From the NCBI RefSeq assembly GCF_002197815.1, contig NZ_NIUB01000023.1, positions 1 to 64,000 on the forward strand: a DNA stretch of 64,000 nt. Direction: 5' to 3'. Made by a program: the position numbers and the translations under genes. The stretch comes from Pseudomonas oleovorans subsp. oleovorans (GTDB lineage Bacteria > Pseudomonadota > Gammaproteobacteria > Pseudomonadales > Pseudomonadaceae). The notes under the pieces are model-generated. The model searched no databases. It worked only from the letters and a program-made list of their open reading frames with translations, and had not been told where the DNA came from. Shown in pieces: positions 9,869-19,778 of this stretch (within the stretch, counting starts at the first letter, position 1; the number at the start of each line of letters is the position of its first letter).

Positions 9869-11185
9869 ATGAACACGATCAAGCAACCCGTCAAACCCGC
9901 CGCCGAGCGCGCGCCGTCCTACTACTCGGCCTCGCTCAACTTCGAGAGCGACTACCCGACGCTGCAAGGCAGCGTGACCGTGGACGTGGCCATCATCGGC
10001 GGCGGTTTCACCGGCATCGCCACGGCGGTGGAGCTGGCCGAGCGCGGCCTCAAGGTCGCCGTGGTGGAAACCAACAAGGTCGGCTGGGGCGCCAGCGGGC
10101 GCAACGGCGGCCAGGTCACTGGCAGCCTCTCCGGCGACGAGGCCATGCGCAAGCAGATGCGCAACACCCTCGGCGACGAGGTGGACGACTTCATTTGGCA
10201 CCTGCGCTGGCGCGGCCACGAAATCATCAAGAACCGCGTGGCCAAGTACGGCATCGACTGCGACCTCAAGCACGGCCATCTGCATACGGCGATGAAAGCC
10301 AGCCACATGGACGAGCTCAGGGCGACCTTTGAGGAAGCGCTGCGCCGTGGCATGGGCGACGACGTGACGCTACTCGACGCCGCTGGTGTGCGTGCGCAAC
10401 TGGGCAGCGAGCTGTACTGCGGCGCGCTGAAGAACACCCGCAACATGCACCTGCACCCGCTCAACCTGTGCCTCGGTGAGGCCAAGGCCGCCGAGAGCCT
10501 GGGCGCGCTGATCTTCGAGCATTCCGAGGTGCTGGATATCGTCCACGGCCCGCGCCCGGCGGTGGTCACCACGGGCGGACGGATCGAGGCCAAACAGGTG
10601 CTGCTGGCCGGCGATGTCTACCACAAGCTGGAGCGGCGCAAGCTCAAGGGCATGATCTTCCCGGCCATGGGTGGCATCGTCACCACCGCGCCGCTGGGCG
10701 CCGAGCTGATCGATGCGATCAACCCCTTTGATCTCGCGGTATACGACTGCCGCTTTGTGCTCGACTACTACCGCCTCACTGGCGATGGCCGCCTGCTGTT
10801 CGGCGGCGGCGCCAACTACTCCGGACGCGACTCACGCGACATCGCCGGCGAGCTGCGCCCGTGCATCGAGCGCACCTTCCCGCAGCTCAAGGGCGTGCAG
10901 ATCGACTTCCAGTGGAGCTGCGCCATGGGCATCGTGATGAACCGCATCCCGCAACTGGGCAAGCTGTCGAGCAATGTCTGGTACTGCCAGGGCTACTCCG
11001 GCCATGGCGTGGCCACCACCCACATCATGGGCGAGATCATGGCCAAGGCGATCACCGGCGACCTGGAGCAGTTCGACACCTTCGCCGCCTGCAAGCACAT
11101 CAAGGTGCCGCTCGGCGACCAGCTCGGCAACCCGATGCTGGCCGCCGGCATGTGGTACTACCAGATGCTGGAGAGGCTGCGCTGA
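9869..11185 (+). CDS. puuB: Gamma-glutamylputrescine oxidase-like FAD enzyme
   Basis: 438 residues of the DAO/GlpO-type flavoprotein family. The FAD-binding motif AIIGGGFTGIATAVELAERG lies at about residues 35-54, with the usual GASGRNGGQV that follows in PuuB/PauB proteins, and the C-terminal GYSGHGVATTHIMGE flavin-contact motif. In the gamma-glutamyl pathway this enzyme oxidises gamma-glutamyl-putrescine to the aldehyde with release of ammonia and peroxide. It follows the PuuA-like ligase, which supports the assignment. An aldehyde dehydrogenase and gamma-Glu-GABA hydrolase would complete the route but are not in the window. Confidence 0.8.
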   Translation: MNTIKQPVKPAAERAPSYYSASLNFESDYPTLQGSVTVDVAIIGGGFTGIATAVELAERGLKVAVVETNKVGWGASGRNGGQVTGSLSGDEAMRKQMRNTLGDEVDDFIWHLRWRGHEIIKNRVAKYGIDCDLKHGHLHTAMKASHMDELRATFEEALRRGMGDDVTLLDAAGVRAQLGSELYCGALKNTRNMHLHPLNLCLGEAKAAESLGALIFEHSEVLDIVHGPRPAVVTTGGRIEAKQVLLAGDVYHKLERRKLKGMIFPAMGGIVTTAPLGAELIDAINPFDLAVYDCRFVLDYYRLTGDGRLLFGGGANYSGRDSRDIAGELRPCIERTFPQLKGVQIDFQWSCAMGIVMNRIPQLGKLSSNVWYCQGYSGHGVATTHIMGEIMAKAITGDLEQFDTFAACKHIKVPLGDQLGNPMLAAGMWYYQMLERLR

Positions 11186-11321
11186 GTGCAACAAGCCCTC
11201 AGCTGTGATGGGTCGTTTTCCTTAGGGCTGGGCGAAAGGTCGTCGAACTGATTGCTCGGGGCCGCGCGCGAGCCCGTTTTCAACGCAGCATCACCAAGCG
11301 CAGGCCCTTTTCGTGCACAGC
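11186..11321. repeat. Degenerate copy of a dispersed element
   Basis: Between the convergent oxidase and phosphatase genes, 11262-11310 resembles the 3' half of the inverted-repeat element at 48828-49019: compare GCCCGTTTTCAACGCAGCAT with GGCCGTTTTTAACGCAGTAT. It has lost clear terminal repeats. I see no gene here. Confidence 0.45.
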
Positions 11322-13286
11322 CTAAGGCGCAGCATTGCGACTGCGAGGCGTAGTGGCGTGGGCCGGCCGCTCTTCGCGTTCGCTGATGAACCTCACCGGC
11401 TTCGAACCATCGGCATTGAGCTGCAGGATGCGCTTGGGTCGGCCCTGTTCGTCGAAGAACACCTGGCCGAGGCCGGCGCCGTTCCACAGCCGTTCACCGG
11501 AGCGGCTGCGGTCGGGGATCAGCGGGGTGACGCGCATGCGCCGGCGTTTGGTCAGCCAGTTGAGCGGCGACCAGGGCGCGTAGAGCCAGCGATTGAGGCG
11601 GTCGAACCAGTCCAGCAGCTTGGCCGGAAATTCGTTCTTGATGCCGCTGCTGGTGATCTGCCAGATGGTCGGGCTGGCACGTTTGTGACGGATGCTCACG
11701 CGGTAGACGAAGGAGTAGTGCACGTCGCCGGAGAGAATGACGAAGTCCCCTGGGGTGCGCGAATGGCGGAAGATGTTCAGCATCACGCTGGCCGCGCCGC
11801 GATGGGCCATCCAGTTTTCCGCATCGACCATCAGCGGGTGGCCGGCATAGGTGAACAGTTTCTGGATGCCCTCGATCAGCTTCACGCCGAACATCGGCGC
11901 GGGCGAGACGATGATGCAACTGGGGTGGTCGAGCAGCGCCTGCTGGAAGTCGCACAGCGCCTCCCAGTCCATCAGCCCCGAGGGTTTCGACAGGTGCCCT
12001 TCACTGCGCCAGCGACGCGTGCGCGTGTCCAGCACCAGCAGCGCGGGCGTGGTCGGCAGCACGTAATGCCATTGTTCGAAGTGCAGCAACTGGTCGATCA
12101 GCGCGTCCTGCGCTGCGGCCCGCAGATGCTCGTTCTGGCGCTGCTGCAGCAGGTCGGCAAAGGCCTGCAGCGGCTCATCGAATACATCGGGATTGTTGCC
12201 CCAGCCCTGGCACAGCAGGTAGGCAAGCAGGGCATTGCCGATGATGCGCTTGGAAAAGGGGTGGCCGTAGGCGGTCTGCTCCCAGCGCGCGGAGAGGTTC
12301 CAGTCATCGGTGACGTCGTGGTCGTCGAAGATCATCAGCGTCGGCAGGTGAGCGAACACCCGTGCAGCCTGGCCGAGGCTCTGGCGGAAGGCATCGATGC
12401 GCTCGCGCTCACGGGCATAACGCTGCTGCTGTTCTGCGCTCAGCGGCGGCGGCTGTTCGCTGATCAGCGTCCAGGGCACTGGCGACCAGACCAGCAGGTA
12501 CATGGCGATCATCTCGGCGAAGGTCACCAGATGGTTGTCGGCGCTGCTGCTGGTGAAGACGGGTTTTTCCACACCGCCGAAGAACCTGTCGCGCAGGGTC
12601 TGGTTGCTCTTCACCGCCGGCAGCAGGTCGGCGCGCTGGTAATAACCCACCGGGTTGGCGTAGAGCGCCTGGCTGTCTTCGACCACGGCGCCTTGGAGAA
12701 ACTCGTCGAACAGGCCGAGGCGGGCGATCAATTGGTGGATGGCGCAGAGCAGCGGCCCGGCGACGTCATCGACGTAGACCTGATCGCCACTCATCAGTAG
12801 CAGCGCCGGGCGTTGCCTGGCGTCGTGAGGCTCGGCCAGCAGGCGGTCGGCGCAGAGCAGGCCATCAGTCGCGGCGTGGTGCGGTTTGCGGCAGGAACCA
12901 TGGAGCAGGTGATCGACCCGCGCGCGCAGGACGAAATCAGCGTGCTCAACGCCGTCGTAGAGCAGGTGCGGCGCCCAGTCGCGCATGCCTTTCGCACCTG
13001 CGCTGTCGATGATCTGCAGGTCGTAGGCGATGCGTTGGTCTTGTGGCAGTGCCTGTTCGAGCGGCAGGTCGATCAGGTGCAGCACGGCGTGCCGGCCCAG
13101 CGGCAGTTGCTGGCAGTGTTCGTCCAGCGCATGCGTCTGCTGCGCCTGGCCCTCGGGTTGCAGCCACAGTTGCAGGCTCAGTTCGCGGCTGGCCACCAGC
13201 CACAGCACCAGGCGGCCGGGCTCCAGGCGGCGCAGCAGCGGGCCGGCGAGCACATCGGGCAGCGGAGCGGGGGCATTGTCTGGCAT
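11322..13286 (-). CDS. PhoD-like alkaline phosphatase / metallophosphatase
   Basis: A 654-residue protein with the metallophosphoesterase motifs of the PhoD group: LLMSGDQVYVDD (about residues 168-179), IFDDHDVTDDWN (about 321-332) and ILSGDVHYSF (about 524-533). It lacks a signal peptide or Tat motif at the chosen start, so it is probably cytoplasmic or peripheral rather than exported like Bacillus PhoD. I start it at the ATG at 13286; the frame extends 38 codons upstream but that part is low-complexity and unlike the family. The substrate may be a phosphodiester or phospholipid; no phosphate-regulon genes are nearby. Confidence 0.75.
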   Translation of the reverse strand: MPDNAPAPLPDVLAGPLLRRLEPGRLVLWLVASRELSLQLWLQPEGQAQQTHALDEHCQQLPLGRHAVLHLIDLPLEQALPQDQRIAYDLQIIDSAGAKGMRDWAPHLLYDGVEHADFVLRARVDHLLHGSCRKPHHAATDGLLCADRLLAEPHDARQRPALLLMSGDQVYVDDVAGPLLCAIHQLIARLGLFDEFLQGAVVEDSQALYANPVGYYQRADLLPAVKSNQTLRDRFFGGVEKPVFTSSSADNHLVTFAEMIAMYLLVWSPVPWTLISEQPPPLSAEQQQRYARERERIDAFRQSLGQAARVFAHLPTLMIFDDHDVTDDWNLSARWEQTAYGHPFSKRIIGNALLAYLLCQGWGNNPDVFDEPLQAFADLLQQRQNEHLRAAAQDALIDQLLHFEQWHYVLPTTPALLVLDTRTRRWRSEGHLSKPSGLMDWEALCDFQQALLDHPSCIIVSPAPMFGVKLIEGIQKLFTYAGHPLMVDAENWMAHRGAASVMLNIFRHSRTPGDFVILSGDVHYSFVYRVSIRHKRASPTIWQITSSGIKNEFPAKLLDWFDRLNRWLYAPWSPLNWLTKRRRMRVTPLIPDRSRSGERLWNGAGLGQVFFDEQGRPKRILQLNADGSKPVRFISEREERPAHATTPRSRNAAP

Positions 13287-13347
13287 CGATACGGTTCTTT
13301 TGGCGAAAAACACGACAGGGCTTGGACAGTGGCAGGAGGCCAGCGGT

Positions 13348-14031
13348 TCAGGTGGCCAGGCGGCGCAGGTGCGCGAAGTCGAGAATCTCGATCTCGCCAT
13401 AGGTGAGTTGCACCACGCCCTGCGCCTGCAGTTCCTTAAGAATCTGGTTGGTGGTCTGGCGTGACAGCGAGAGCATCAGCGCCAGCTGCTCCTGGGCCAG
13501 GTGCAGCACGCGGCGCGGCTCGCTCTCGCCGTAGTTCTCGGCGATCAACAGCAGACGCCGAGCCAGGCGGGGTGCGGCCGGTAGCAGGCTCATGTCTTCC
13601 AGGGCGATAAAGGCCAGACGCAGCTTGTGGCTCATTAGCAGGGCGAAGTCGCGCCAGTGCTGCGGCTCGCGTTCGAGCAGGGCGAGCAGTCCGGCCTGCG
13701 GCAACAGCAGCAGGGTGCTGGCGCTGTCGGCGAAGGCATCGTGGGTGCGCGGCAGGCCATCGAACAGGGAAATCTCGCCGAACCAGTAGGGCGGCTCGAC
13801 CAGTGTCAGCAGCGCTTCCTTGCCGGTTTCGCTGACCGCACCGACGCGCATCGCGCCTTCGACCACCGCATACAGCCCGCTGGGTTTGTCGCCACGGCGA
13901 AACAGCCGCTGGCCGGCATCCAGACGCTGCACCTGGGCCATGTCCAGCAAGGTATGACGCAGCGCCTGGGGCAGCGCAGCGAACCAGTGACCCTGGCTCA
14001 GTTGGCCAAGGTAGTGACGCGGATCGGGCAT
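13348..14031 (-). CDS. Crp/Fnr-family transcriptional regulator
   Basis: 227 residues. The cyclic-nucleotide-binding-type beta barrel covers about 25-135 (LFRRGDKPSGLYAVVEGAM, WFGEISLFDGLPRTHDAFA) and a winged helix about 150-222 with the recognition helix LSRQTTNQILKELQAQG. There is no FNR-type cysteine cluster. The chosen ATG follows AGGAG by five bases. It is divergent from the DUF962 gene, and a perfect 16-bp palindrome lies between them, so autoregulation or control of the neighbour is plausible. Confidence 0.85.
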   Translation of the reverse strand: MPDPRHYLGQLSQGHWFAALPQALRHTLLDMAQVQRLDAGQRLFRRGDKPSGLYAVVEGAMRVGAVSETGKEALLTLVEPPYWFGEISLFDGLPRTHDAFADSASTLLLLPQAGLLALLEREPQHWRDFALLMSHKLRLAFIALEDMSLLPAAPRLARRLLLIAENYGESEPRRVLHLAQEQLALMLSLSRQTTNQILKELQAQGVVQLTYGEIEILDFAHLRRLAT

Positions 14032-14065
14032 TACGACTCCTGTAGGGTGTGGCCGCAGCGGCCAT

Positions 14066-14081
14066 TGTCGGCTAGCCGACA
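14066..14081. promoter_or_regulatory. Perfect 16-bp palindrome between divergent genes
   Basis: TGTCGGCTAGCCGACA is exactly self-complementary. It sits 35 bp upstream of the Crp/Fnr-type gene start and 63 bp upstream of the DUF962 gene start. Its TGTCG-N6-CGACA form resembles the TGTGA-N6-TCACA layout of Crp-family operators. The regulator is inferred, most simply the adjacent Crp/Fnr protein. Confidence 0.5.
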
Positions 14082-14143
14082 GTACGACGGCGTTGGGCGA
14101 GGCGATCATGCTCAGGCCCGTTTCACACCTGAGGACGATAACA

Positions 14144-14668
14144 ATGAAAACCCTCGTCGACCACCTGGCGCAGTATGCCGCCTACCACCGCGACCGGCGC
14201 AATATCGCCAGCCATTTCATCGGCATCCCGATGATCGTGCTGGCCGTCGCCGTGCTGCTGTCGCGGCCAGGTTTCCATCTCGCTGGCCTGTGGCTGGCGC
14301 CTGCCACGCTGGTGGCGCTGGCGTCGGCATGGTTCTATCTGCGTCTGGATACCCGCTTCGGCCTGCTCATGGCCGTACTGCTGGGGCTGTGCCTGTGGGC
14401 CGGTGCCAGCCTGGCGGTCGCTTCCACTGCCCTGTGGTTGACGGCAGGCATTGGTCTGTTCGTGGTCGGCTGGGTCATCCAGTTCGTCGGTCATTACTAC
14501 GAAGGACGCAAGCCGGCCTTCGTCGATGACGTCATGGGGCTGGTGATCGGGCCGCTGTTCGTGGTCGCTGAACTGGCCTTTCTGCTCGGCCTGCGCAAGG
14601 AAGTCGAGCATGCCGTGGTGGAGATCGCCGGGCCGACCTGCATCCGCGAGAAGAAGGCGCTGGCCTGA
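14144..14668 (+). CDS. DUF962 (Mpo1-like) membrane protein
   Basis: 174 residues, with an N-terminal YHRDRRNIASHFIGIP motif, four hydrophobic spans, and GHYYEGRKPA between spans three and four. These histidines are the conserved ones of the family. The yeast member Mpo1 is an iron-dependent 2-hydroxy fatty acid dioxygenase, so a similar lipid alpha-oxidation role is possible but only inferred. The ATG at 14144 follows GAGGA by 8 bases. It is divergent from the Crp/Fnr gene. Confidence 0.8.
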   Translation: MKTLVDHLAQYAAYHRDRRNIASHFIGIPMIVLAVAVLLSRPGFHLAGLWLAPATLVALASAWFYLRLDTRFGLLMAVLLGLCLWAGASLAVASTALWLTAGIGLFVVGWVIQFVGHYYEGRKPAFVDDVMGLVIGPLFVVAELAFLLGLRKEVEHAVVEIAGPTCIREKKALA

Positions 14669-14700
14669 GCCGGTCAGTTAAACGTAGATACGGAGCGCAT

Positions 14701-14784
14701 GTAGGAGCCAGCTTGCTGGCGATCCGGCGGCGTGATGATCATCATCCCTGCTGACGAAAAGCATCGCCAGCAAGCCGGCTCCTA
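14701..14784. repeat. REP doublet (inverted pair)
   Basis: Left arm GTAGGAGCCAGCTTGCTGGC and right arm GCCAGCAAGCCGGCTCCTAC form an 84-bp inverted pair. The same element is present in the opposite orientation at 20803-20870, including the internal ATGCTTTTCGTCAGC. It lies between convergent genes and could act as a bidirectional terminator or mRNA-end stabiliser. Confidence 0.8.
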
Positions 14785-14808
14785 CGATTGCTCTGCACGG
14801 TCGCGGGG

Positions 14809-15555
14809 CTAGAACATTTCCATCCACTGTGCCGTCATCGAGCGTGCATGGCGGTCCACGGTGATGGATGCGAAGGGACGGCCGGAAACGCTCTGCAGGG
14901 TGTTGCTCTGGCTGTTCATGTCGGCCAGCGCCGCACGCAGGTAACTCCAGCGTGTCTGTAGCTTGCTCACCTGTGGGTCGGATTGGTCCTTGAGTGCCTG
15001 CAGTTCACTGTCGATGGCCGGCAGCAGCAGGCGTTCGTCCTGACCGAGGTAGGTGCCGGGCTGCTCGCGGGCGATCTCGAAGGTGCCCAGGTAGGAGCGG
15101 CTGAGGTATTGCACGCTGAGGTACTCGACCTTCGCCGCCAGCTCGCTTTGGCCTTCGGCGCCCGGTAGTGCACGGGCCGTGCTGAGGAAGTCGCGCAGGG
15201 CGCGGCTGAGGTCTTCGGGAAAGCGCCAGGGTACGTTCTCGTCACCGGGGCCATAGGAAACACCGTTGCGCAATTGGGTAACGAGGGCCTGATGGGCGCT
15301 GGTGAGTTCGGCGCTGCCCTGCGGCAGGCTCTGCATGGCGCCGGCCAGAGCGGCCAGGTCGGCTTCCAGGCGCTGCTGATGAGTCTTCTGGAAACCTTCG
15401 CCACGTAACAGCATCAGGCTGCTGGTGGCGCGGCTGGCGTATATCTGAATCTGTTCCTGCGGGCTGACGGCCTCGGCGAAGGCCATTGGCGAGAGCCCGA
15501 CGAAGAGTCCGAGCGACCAGAAAAAAGCATGGCGCAACAGTGCTTTACAGCGCAT
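14809..15555 (-). CDS. Exported protein of unknown function
   Basis: 248 residues beginning with a signal peptide (basic MRCKALLRH, hydrophobic core, PMAFA cleavage region near residue 27). The mature part is predicted mostly helical, with no cysteine and no motif I recognise. It reads as a conserved Pseudomonas periplasmic protein. It ends next to the REP doublet and is separated from cysA by 317 bp, so it is probably not part of the sulfate operon even though it shares the strand. Confidence 0.6.
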   Translation of the reverse strand: MRCKALLRHAFFWSLGLFVGLSPMAFAEAVSPQEQIQIYASRATSSLMLLRGEGFQKTHQQRLEADLAALAGAMQSLPQGSAELTSAHQALVTQLRNGVSYGPGDENVPWRFPEDLSRALRDFLSTARALPGAEGQSELAAKVEYLSVQYLSRSYLGTFEIAREQPGTYLGQDERLLLPAIDSELQALKDQSDPQVSKLQTRWSYLRAALADMNSQSNTLQSVSGRPFASITVDRHARSMTAQWMEMF

Positions 15556-15872
15556 CCGGGGTGCTCCTTGTTATTGTTTTGAGCAGGTATGCAGTGGGCA
15601 GCGTCAATGACGCAGCGCCAAGACTACTGCGTGACGCGCTGCAGAGCATGACCCGAAAGAGTGATTTCGTCGGAAATCGCTACCGTTCATGGGCTTTTCG
15701 TCAGATTGTGCGGGCGCTCGATGCTGTTGGTATCAGCGCTGGGTGGGGCTGCAAAGGGTAGATGCGCTGAAGCGGGGGCGGCGTGCACAGCGAGCGATGC
15801 GGCTGCCTGCCAGCCGCTGGTAGCCACACGTGAGGGACGCCCGGAGCGTGTTCGGCTCCGGGCAGCGAGCGA
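15556..15872. terminator. Gap downstream of cysA with a hairpin
   Basis: A perfect stem (GCCCGGAGC at 15839-15847 with GCTCCGGGC at 15855-15863, 7-base loop) lies 9 bases past the cysA stop in the direction of transcription. It has no T-run, so it is a weak terminator or processing site. The remaining ~280 bp should contain the promoter of the exported-protein gene; I see no other gene. Confidence 0.5.
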
Positions 15873-16868
15873 TCAGCCGGCCGGATTGCTCACCGGCTTG
15901 CCGCCCTTGGGCTTGAAGTACAGCGTGGCGCCACGGCCCAGGTTGTTCAGGCTCAGGTGATCCTTGGCTACCTCGGCCTCGATCAGCTCGTCCTGGCCCT
16001 CGACCTTCAGCGTAATGCGGGTGATGGCGCCGAGCGGGCGGATGTCGCGCACCTCACCGGCCTTGTGCTCCGGGCTCGGCTCGCTGGCCAGGTCGACCTC
16101 GTGCGGGCGGAACAGCACGTGATGATCGTTGCCCACATACAGGCGATTGGCATCACCGAGGAAGTGGTAGACGAAATCGCTGGCCGGGTTTTCGTAAACC
16201 TCGGCCGGCGTGCCGATCTGCTCGATCACGCCCTTGTTCATCACCACGATGCGGTCGGCCACTTCCATGGCTTCTTCCTGGTCGTGGGTGACGAACACGC
16301 TGGTCAGGTGCACGTCCTCGTGCAGGCGCGCCAGCCAGCGGCGCAGCTCCTTGCGCACCTTGGCATCCAGCGCGCCGAAGGGTTCGTCGAGCAGCAGTAC
16401 GCGTGGCTCCACGGCCAGGGCGCGGGCCAGGGCGATACGCTGGCGCTGACCGCCGGAGAGCTGCTCCGGGTAGCGATCGCCGAGCCAGTCGAGCTGCACC
16501 AGGTTGAGCAACTCGTGCACCTTCTGCTGGATCACCTCTTCGCTCGGGCGCTCGCGCTTGGGCTTCATGCGCAGGCCGAAGGCGACGTTATCGAACACCG
16601 TCATGTGGCGGAACAGCGCGTAGTGCTGGAACACGAAGCCGACGTTGCGATCACGCACGTCATGGTTGGAGACGTCTTCGCCGTGGAACTCGATGGTGCC
16701 GCTGTCCGGGGTTTCCAGGCCGGCGATGATGCGCAGCAGGGTGGTCTTGCCGCAGCCGGACGGGCCGAGCAGGGCGACCAGTTCGCCGCTCTGGATGTTC
16801 AGGTTGATCTCGTTCAGCGCCTTGAACGCATTGAAGTTCTTGCTGACGTTACGGATTTCGATACTCAT
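15873..16868 (-). CDS. cysA: Sulfate/thiosulfate ABC transporter ATPase
   Basis: 331 residues. Walker [10 protein letters not shown] at 35-43, Q-loop near 81, signature LSGGQRQR at 137-144, Walker B LLLDEP at 158-163, then a C-terminal TOBE-like regulatory domain (about 240-325). It energises import of sulfate and thiosulfate through CysT-CysW at the inner membrane. It is the last gene of oscA-sbp-cysT-cysW-cysA, 3 bp after cysW. It is the only sulfate-type ATPase in the window and so is the best candidate to power the second permease pair (49137-50800). Confidence 0.95.
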   Translation of the reverse strand: MSIEIRNVSKNFNAFKALNEINLNIQSGELVALLGPSGCGKTTLLRIIAGLETPDSGTIEFHGEDVSNHDVRDRNVGFVFQHYALFRHMTVFDNVAFGLRMKPKRERPSEEVIQQKVHELLNLVQLDWLGDRYPEQLSGGQRQRIALARALAVEPRVLLLDEPFGALDAKVRKELRRWLARLHEDVHLTSVFVTHDQEEAMEVADRIVVMNKGVIEQIGTPAEVYENPASDFVYHFLGDANRLYVGNDHHVLFRPHEVDLASEPSPEHKAGEVRDIRPLGAITRITLKVEGQDELIEAEVAKDHLSLNNLGRGATLYFKPKGGKPVSNPAG

Positions 16869-16871
16869 GTT

Positions 16872-17744
16872 TTATTCCTCGCCCGCACTGGCTTTGCGGC
16901 GGTTGATACGGGATTCGCTCCACTGCTTGAGCAGCAGGATGAACAGCGCCAGAAGCAGCAGCAGGCTGGCAACGCTGAAGGCGGCGACGTGATTGTATTC
17001 GTTGTAGAGAATCTCGACATGCAGCGGCAGCGTATTGGTGTAGCCGCGGATGTGCCCGGAGACCACCGACACCGCGCCGAACTCGCCCATCGCCCGTGCG
17101 GTACAAAGCACCACGCCGTAGATCAGGCCCCATTTGATATTGGGCAGGGTGACGTGCCAGAACATCTGCCAGCCGTTGGCACCGAGCAGGCGCGCGGCCT
17201 CTTCCTCCTGCGTGCCCTGTTCTTGCATCAGCGGGATCAGCTCGCGGGCGACGAAGGGCACGGTGACGAAGATGGTCGCCAGGACGATGCCGGGCAGGGC
17301 GAAGATGATCTGGATGTCGTGCTCGCGCAACCAGGGGCCGAAGAAGCCCTGGGCACCGAACAGCAGCACGTAGATCAGACCGGCGATCACCGGCGACACC
17401 GAGAACGGCAGGTCGATCAGGGTCACCAGAATGCTCTTGCCGCGGAACTCGTACTTGCTCACGCACCAGGCGGCGGCCACGCCGAACACCAGGTTGAGCG
17501 GCACGGCGATACCCACGGCGAGCAGGGTCAGCTTCAGCGCGCTGATGGCGTCGGGCTCGAGGATCGAAGCGACGAATACGCCGACGCCCTGTTTGAGCGC
17601 CTCGGTCGCCACCACGAACAGGGGCAGCAGGAGGAAGAAGGCGAACACCAGCCAGGCCGAAATGATCAGCAGGCGGCGGCCCAGGGCGTTACCGCGGCGC
17701 GCGGCATTGTTGGTGGCGCTGGCCGTCAGGGTTGCAGATGACAT
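16872..17744 (-). CDS. cysW: Sulfate/thiosulfate ABC permease CysW
   Basis: 290 residues with six membrane spans and the EAA loop ([22 protein letters not shown]) that docks on the ATPase. It forms the heterodimeric channel with CysT. Ten bases separate it from cysT upstream; three separate it from cysA. The N-terminal 20 residues are a polar cytoplasmic extension usual for Pseudomonas CysW. Confidence 0.94.
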   Translation of the reverse strand: MSSATLTASATNNAARRGNALGRRLLIISAWLVFAFFLLLPLFVVATEALKQGVGVFVASILEPDAISALKLTLLAVGIAVPLNLVFGVAAAWCVSKYEFRGKSILVTLIDLPFSVSPVIAGLIYVLLFGAQGFFGPWLREHDIQIIFALPGIVLATIFVTVPFVARELIPLMQEQGTQEEEAARLLGANGWQMFWHVTLPNIKWGLIYGVVLCTARAMGEFGAVSVVSGHIRGYTNTLPLHVEILYNEYNHVAAFSVASLLLLLALFILLLKQWSESRINRRKASAGEE

Positions 17745-17754
17745 GCCTGGCTCC

Positions 17755-18573
17755 TCAAGAACGGCTGATGCGGCGCTGCAGCAGGTTGATCAGCAGCAGC
17801 AAGATGAACGACACCACCAGCATCAGCACGCCGATGGCGGTGGCGCCGGCGTAGTTGTACTGGTCCAGCTGCACCATGATCAGCAGCGGCAGGATCTCGG
17901 TCTTCATCGGCATGTTGCCGGCGATGAAGATCACCGAGCCGTACTCGCCAACGCCGCGGGCGAAGGCCAGGGCGAAGCCGGTCAGCCAGGCCGGCAGCAG
18001 CGCCGGCAGCAGCACGTGGCGCGCCACCTGCAGCGGCTTGGCACCGAGGCAGGCGGCGGCTTCCTCGACCTCGCGCGGGATGTCGGCCAGCACCGGCTGC
18101 AGGGTACGCACGACGAAGGGCAGGGTGACGAAGGTCAGCGCCAGGGTGATGCCCAACGGGGTGTAGGCAATCTTGAAACCCAGGGATGTGGCGAACTGGC
18201 CGATCAAACCGTTGGGCGCATAGAGCGCGGTCAGGGCGATACCGGCAACGGCTGTGGGCAGGGCGAACGGCAGGTCGATCATCGCTTCGATGATCTTGCG
18301 ACCGGGAAAGGTGTAGCGCACCAGCACCCAGGCCAGCAGGATACCGATCACGCCGTTGATGATGGCAGCGAGAAAGGCGGTGCCGAAGCTCAGCTTCAGG
18401 GCGGCCAGCACGCGCGGTGAGGAAATGATGGCCCAGAACTGATCCCAGGTGAGCTGGGCCGCGTGGACGAACATGGCACCCAGGGGAATAAGCACCAACA
18501 GGCTGAGGTACACCAGGGTGTAACCCAGCGTCAGCCCGAAGCCGGGTATGACGGGGGACGTGCGGCGAGACAT
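17755..18573 (-). CDS. cysT: Sulfate/thiosulfate ABC permease CysT
   Basis: 272 residues, six spans, EAA loop [20 protein letters not shown]. The start [19 protein letters not shown] is the family's conserved N-terminus (also named CysU). It pairs with CysW. A REP pair lies in the 92-bp gap between it and sbp, which may allow the abundant binding protein to be expressed above the membrane components. Confidence 0.94.
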   Translation of the reverse strand: MSRRTSPVIPGFGLTLGYTLVYLSLLVLIPLGAMFVHAAQLTWDQFWAIISSPRVLAALKLSFGTAFLAAIINGVIGILLAWVLVRYTFPGRKIIEAMIDLPFALPTAVAGIALTALYAPNGLIGQFATSLGFKIAYTPLGITLALTFVTLPFVVRTLQPVLADIPREVEEAAACLGAKPLQVARHVLLPALLPAWLTGFALAFARGVGEYGSVIFIAGNMPMKTEILPLLIMVQLDQYNYAGATAIGVLMLVVSFILLLLINLLQRRISRS

Positions 18574-18585
18574 GCAAGCTCCTTG

Positions 18586-18650
18586 GTAGGGCGGGTGGAA
18601 CCCGCCACTGGCTGCGACGATCTTGCGGCTGCACCCGCCCTATATGGGCG
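18586..18650. repeat. REP element between sbp and cysT
   Basis: GTAGGGCGGGTGGAACCCGC and the inverted CACCCGCCCTA at the other end form a palindromic element within the sulfate operon. A closely related element (TAGGGCGGGTGTAACCCGCC) lies at 49018-49069 between sbp2 and cysT2, the same position in the second operon. Confidence 0.75.
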
Positions 18651-18665
18651 GACGCGCCGTGGCAA

Positions 18666-19676
18666 TCACTGGGCTTGGTAGATCTGGTCGAACACGCCGC
18701 CGTCGTTGAAGAACTTCGGCTGAGCGGTTTTCCAGCCATCGAAGTCAGCGTCGATGGTTACCAGCTTGAGCTGCGGGAACTGCTTGGCGAACTCGGCCGC
18801 CACCGCCTGGTTGCGTGGGCGGTAGAAGTGCTTGGCGGCGATGCGCTGGCCTTCCTCGCTGTACAGGTAGTTGAGGTAGGCCTCGGCGACTTTGCGGGTG
18901 CCTTTCTTGTCGACGTTCTGATCGACCATGCTTACCGGCGGTTCGGCGAGGATCGACAGCGACGGCGCGACGATCTCGAAGTTTTCCCCGCCTTCTTCCT
19001 TGAGCGCCAGGAAGGCTTCGTTTTCCCAGGCCAGCAGCACGTCGCCGATACCGTTGTTGACGAAGGTGATGGTCGAGCCGCGGGCGCCGGTATCGAGCAC
19101 CGGGACGTTCTTGTAGAGCTTCTCGGTGAAGGCCTTGGCCTCGGCTTCGCTGCCGTACTTCTGCTCGGCGTAGGCCCAGGCGGCGAGGAAGTTCCAGCGT
19201 GCGCCACCGGAGGTTTTCGGGTTCGGGGTGATCACTTCCACGCCCGGTTTGACCAGGTCATCCCAATCCTTCAGGCCTTTCGGGTTGCCCTTGCGCACCA
19301 GGAATACGATGGTCGAGGTGTAGGGCGTGCTGGCGTCCGGCAGACGCTCCTGCCAGTTTTCCGGGATCAGCTTGCCGAGCTTGTACAGCTCGTCGATGTC
19401 GCCGGCCAGGGCCAGGGTCACCACGTCGGCGCGCAGGCCGTCGATCACTGCGCGGGCCTGTTTGCCCGAGCCACCGTGGGATTGCTGGATGGTCACCGCT
19501 TCGTTGCCCTGGGCCTGCCAGTGCGTGTTGAAGGCGGCGTTGAATTCGGTGTAGAGCTCACGGGTCGGGTCGTAGGACACGTTGAGCAGGGTTTGCGCGG
19601 CGGCCACCGGGCCGGCGACCCCTGTAATAACTAGTGCGCTGGCCAGCGCGGCCAGGGCAAAACGGCGAATGGACAT
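18666..19676 (-). CDS. sbp: Periplasmic sulfate-binding protein
   Basis: 336 residues. Signal peptide to about residue 27 ([10 protein letters not shown]). The mature protein starts with [13 protein letters not shown] and has [18 protein letters not shown] and [20 protein letters not shown], the sulfate-ligand loops of the Sbp/CysP family. It captures sulfate for CysTWA. It follows oscA by 102 bp. A paralogue at 47795 shares the fold but differs in sequence (SFAGTSRQAQDI). Confidence 0.95.
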   Translation of the reverse strand: MSIRRFALAALASALVITGVAGPVAAAQTLLNVSYDPTRELYTEFNAAFNTHWQAQGNEAVTIQQSHGGSGKQARAVIDGLRADVVTLALAGDIDELYKLGKLIPENWQERLPDASTPYTSTIVFLVRKGNPKGLKDWDDLVKPGVEVITPNPKTSGGARWNFLAAWAYAEQKYGSEAEAKAFTEKLYKNVPVLDTGARGSTITFVNNGIGDVLLAWENEAFLALKEEGGENFEIVAPSLSILAEPPVSMVDQNVDKKGTRKVAEAYLNYLYSEEGQRIAAKHFYRPRNQAVAAEFAKQFPQLKLVTIDADFDGWKTAQPKFFNDGGVFDQIYQAQ

Positions 19677-19778
19677 GGTGCAGCTCCTAACTGTGAAATT
19701 CTTGTGTTGGCGTATGGGGTGTCAGGCGGGGCGATTTTTCTCGAGCCCTCTGGTGGTCCAGTCGGGCCGCATCATGTG

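Noticed and set aside
15957..17741. A 594-codon plus-strand frame opposite cysA and cysW
   Set aside because: Shadow of two ABC-transporter genes with all motifs intact on the minus strand.
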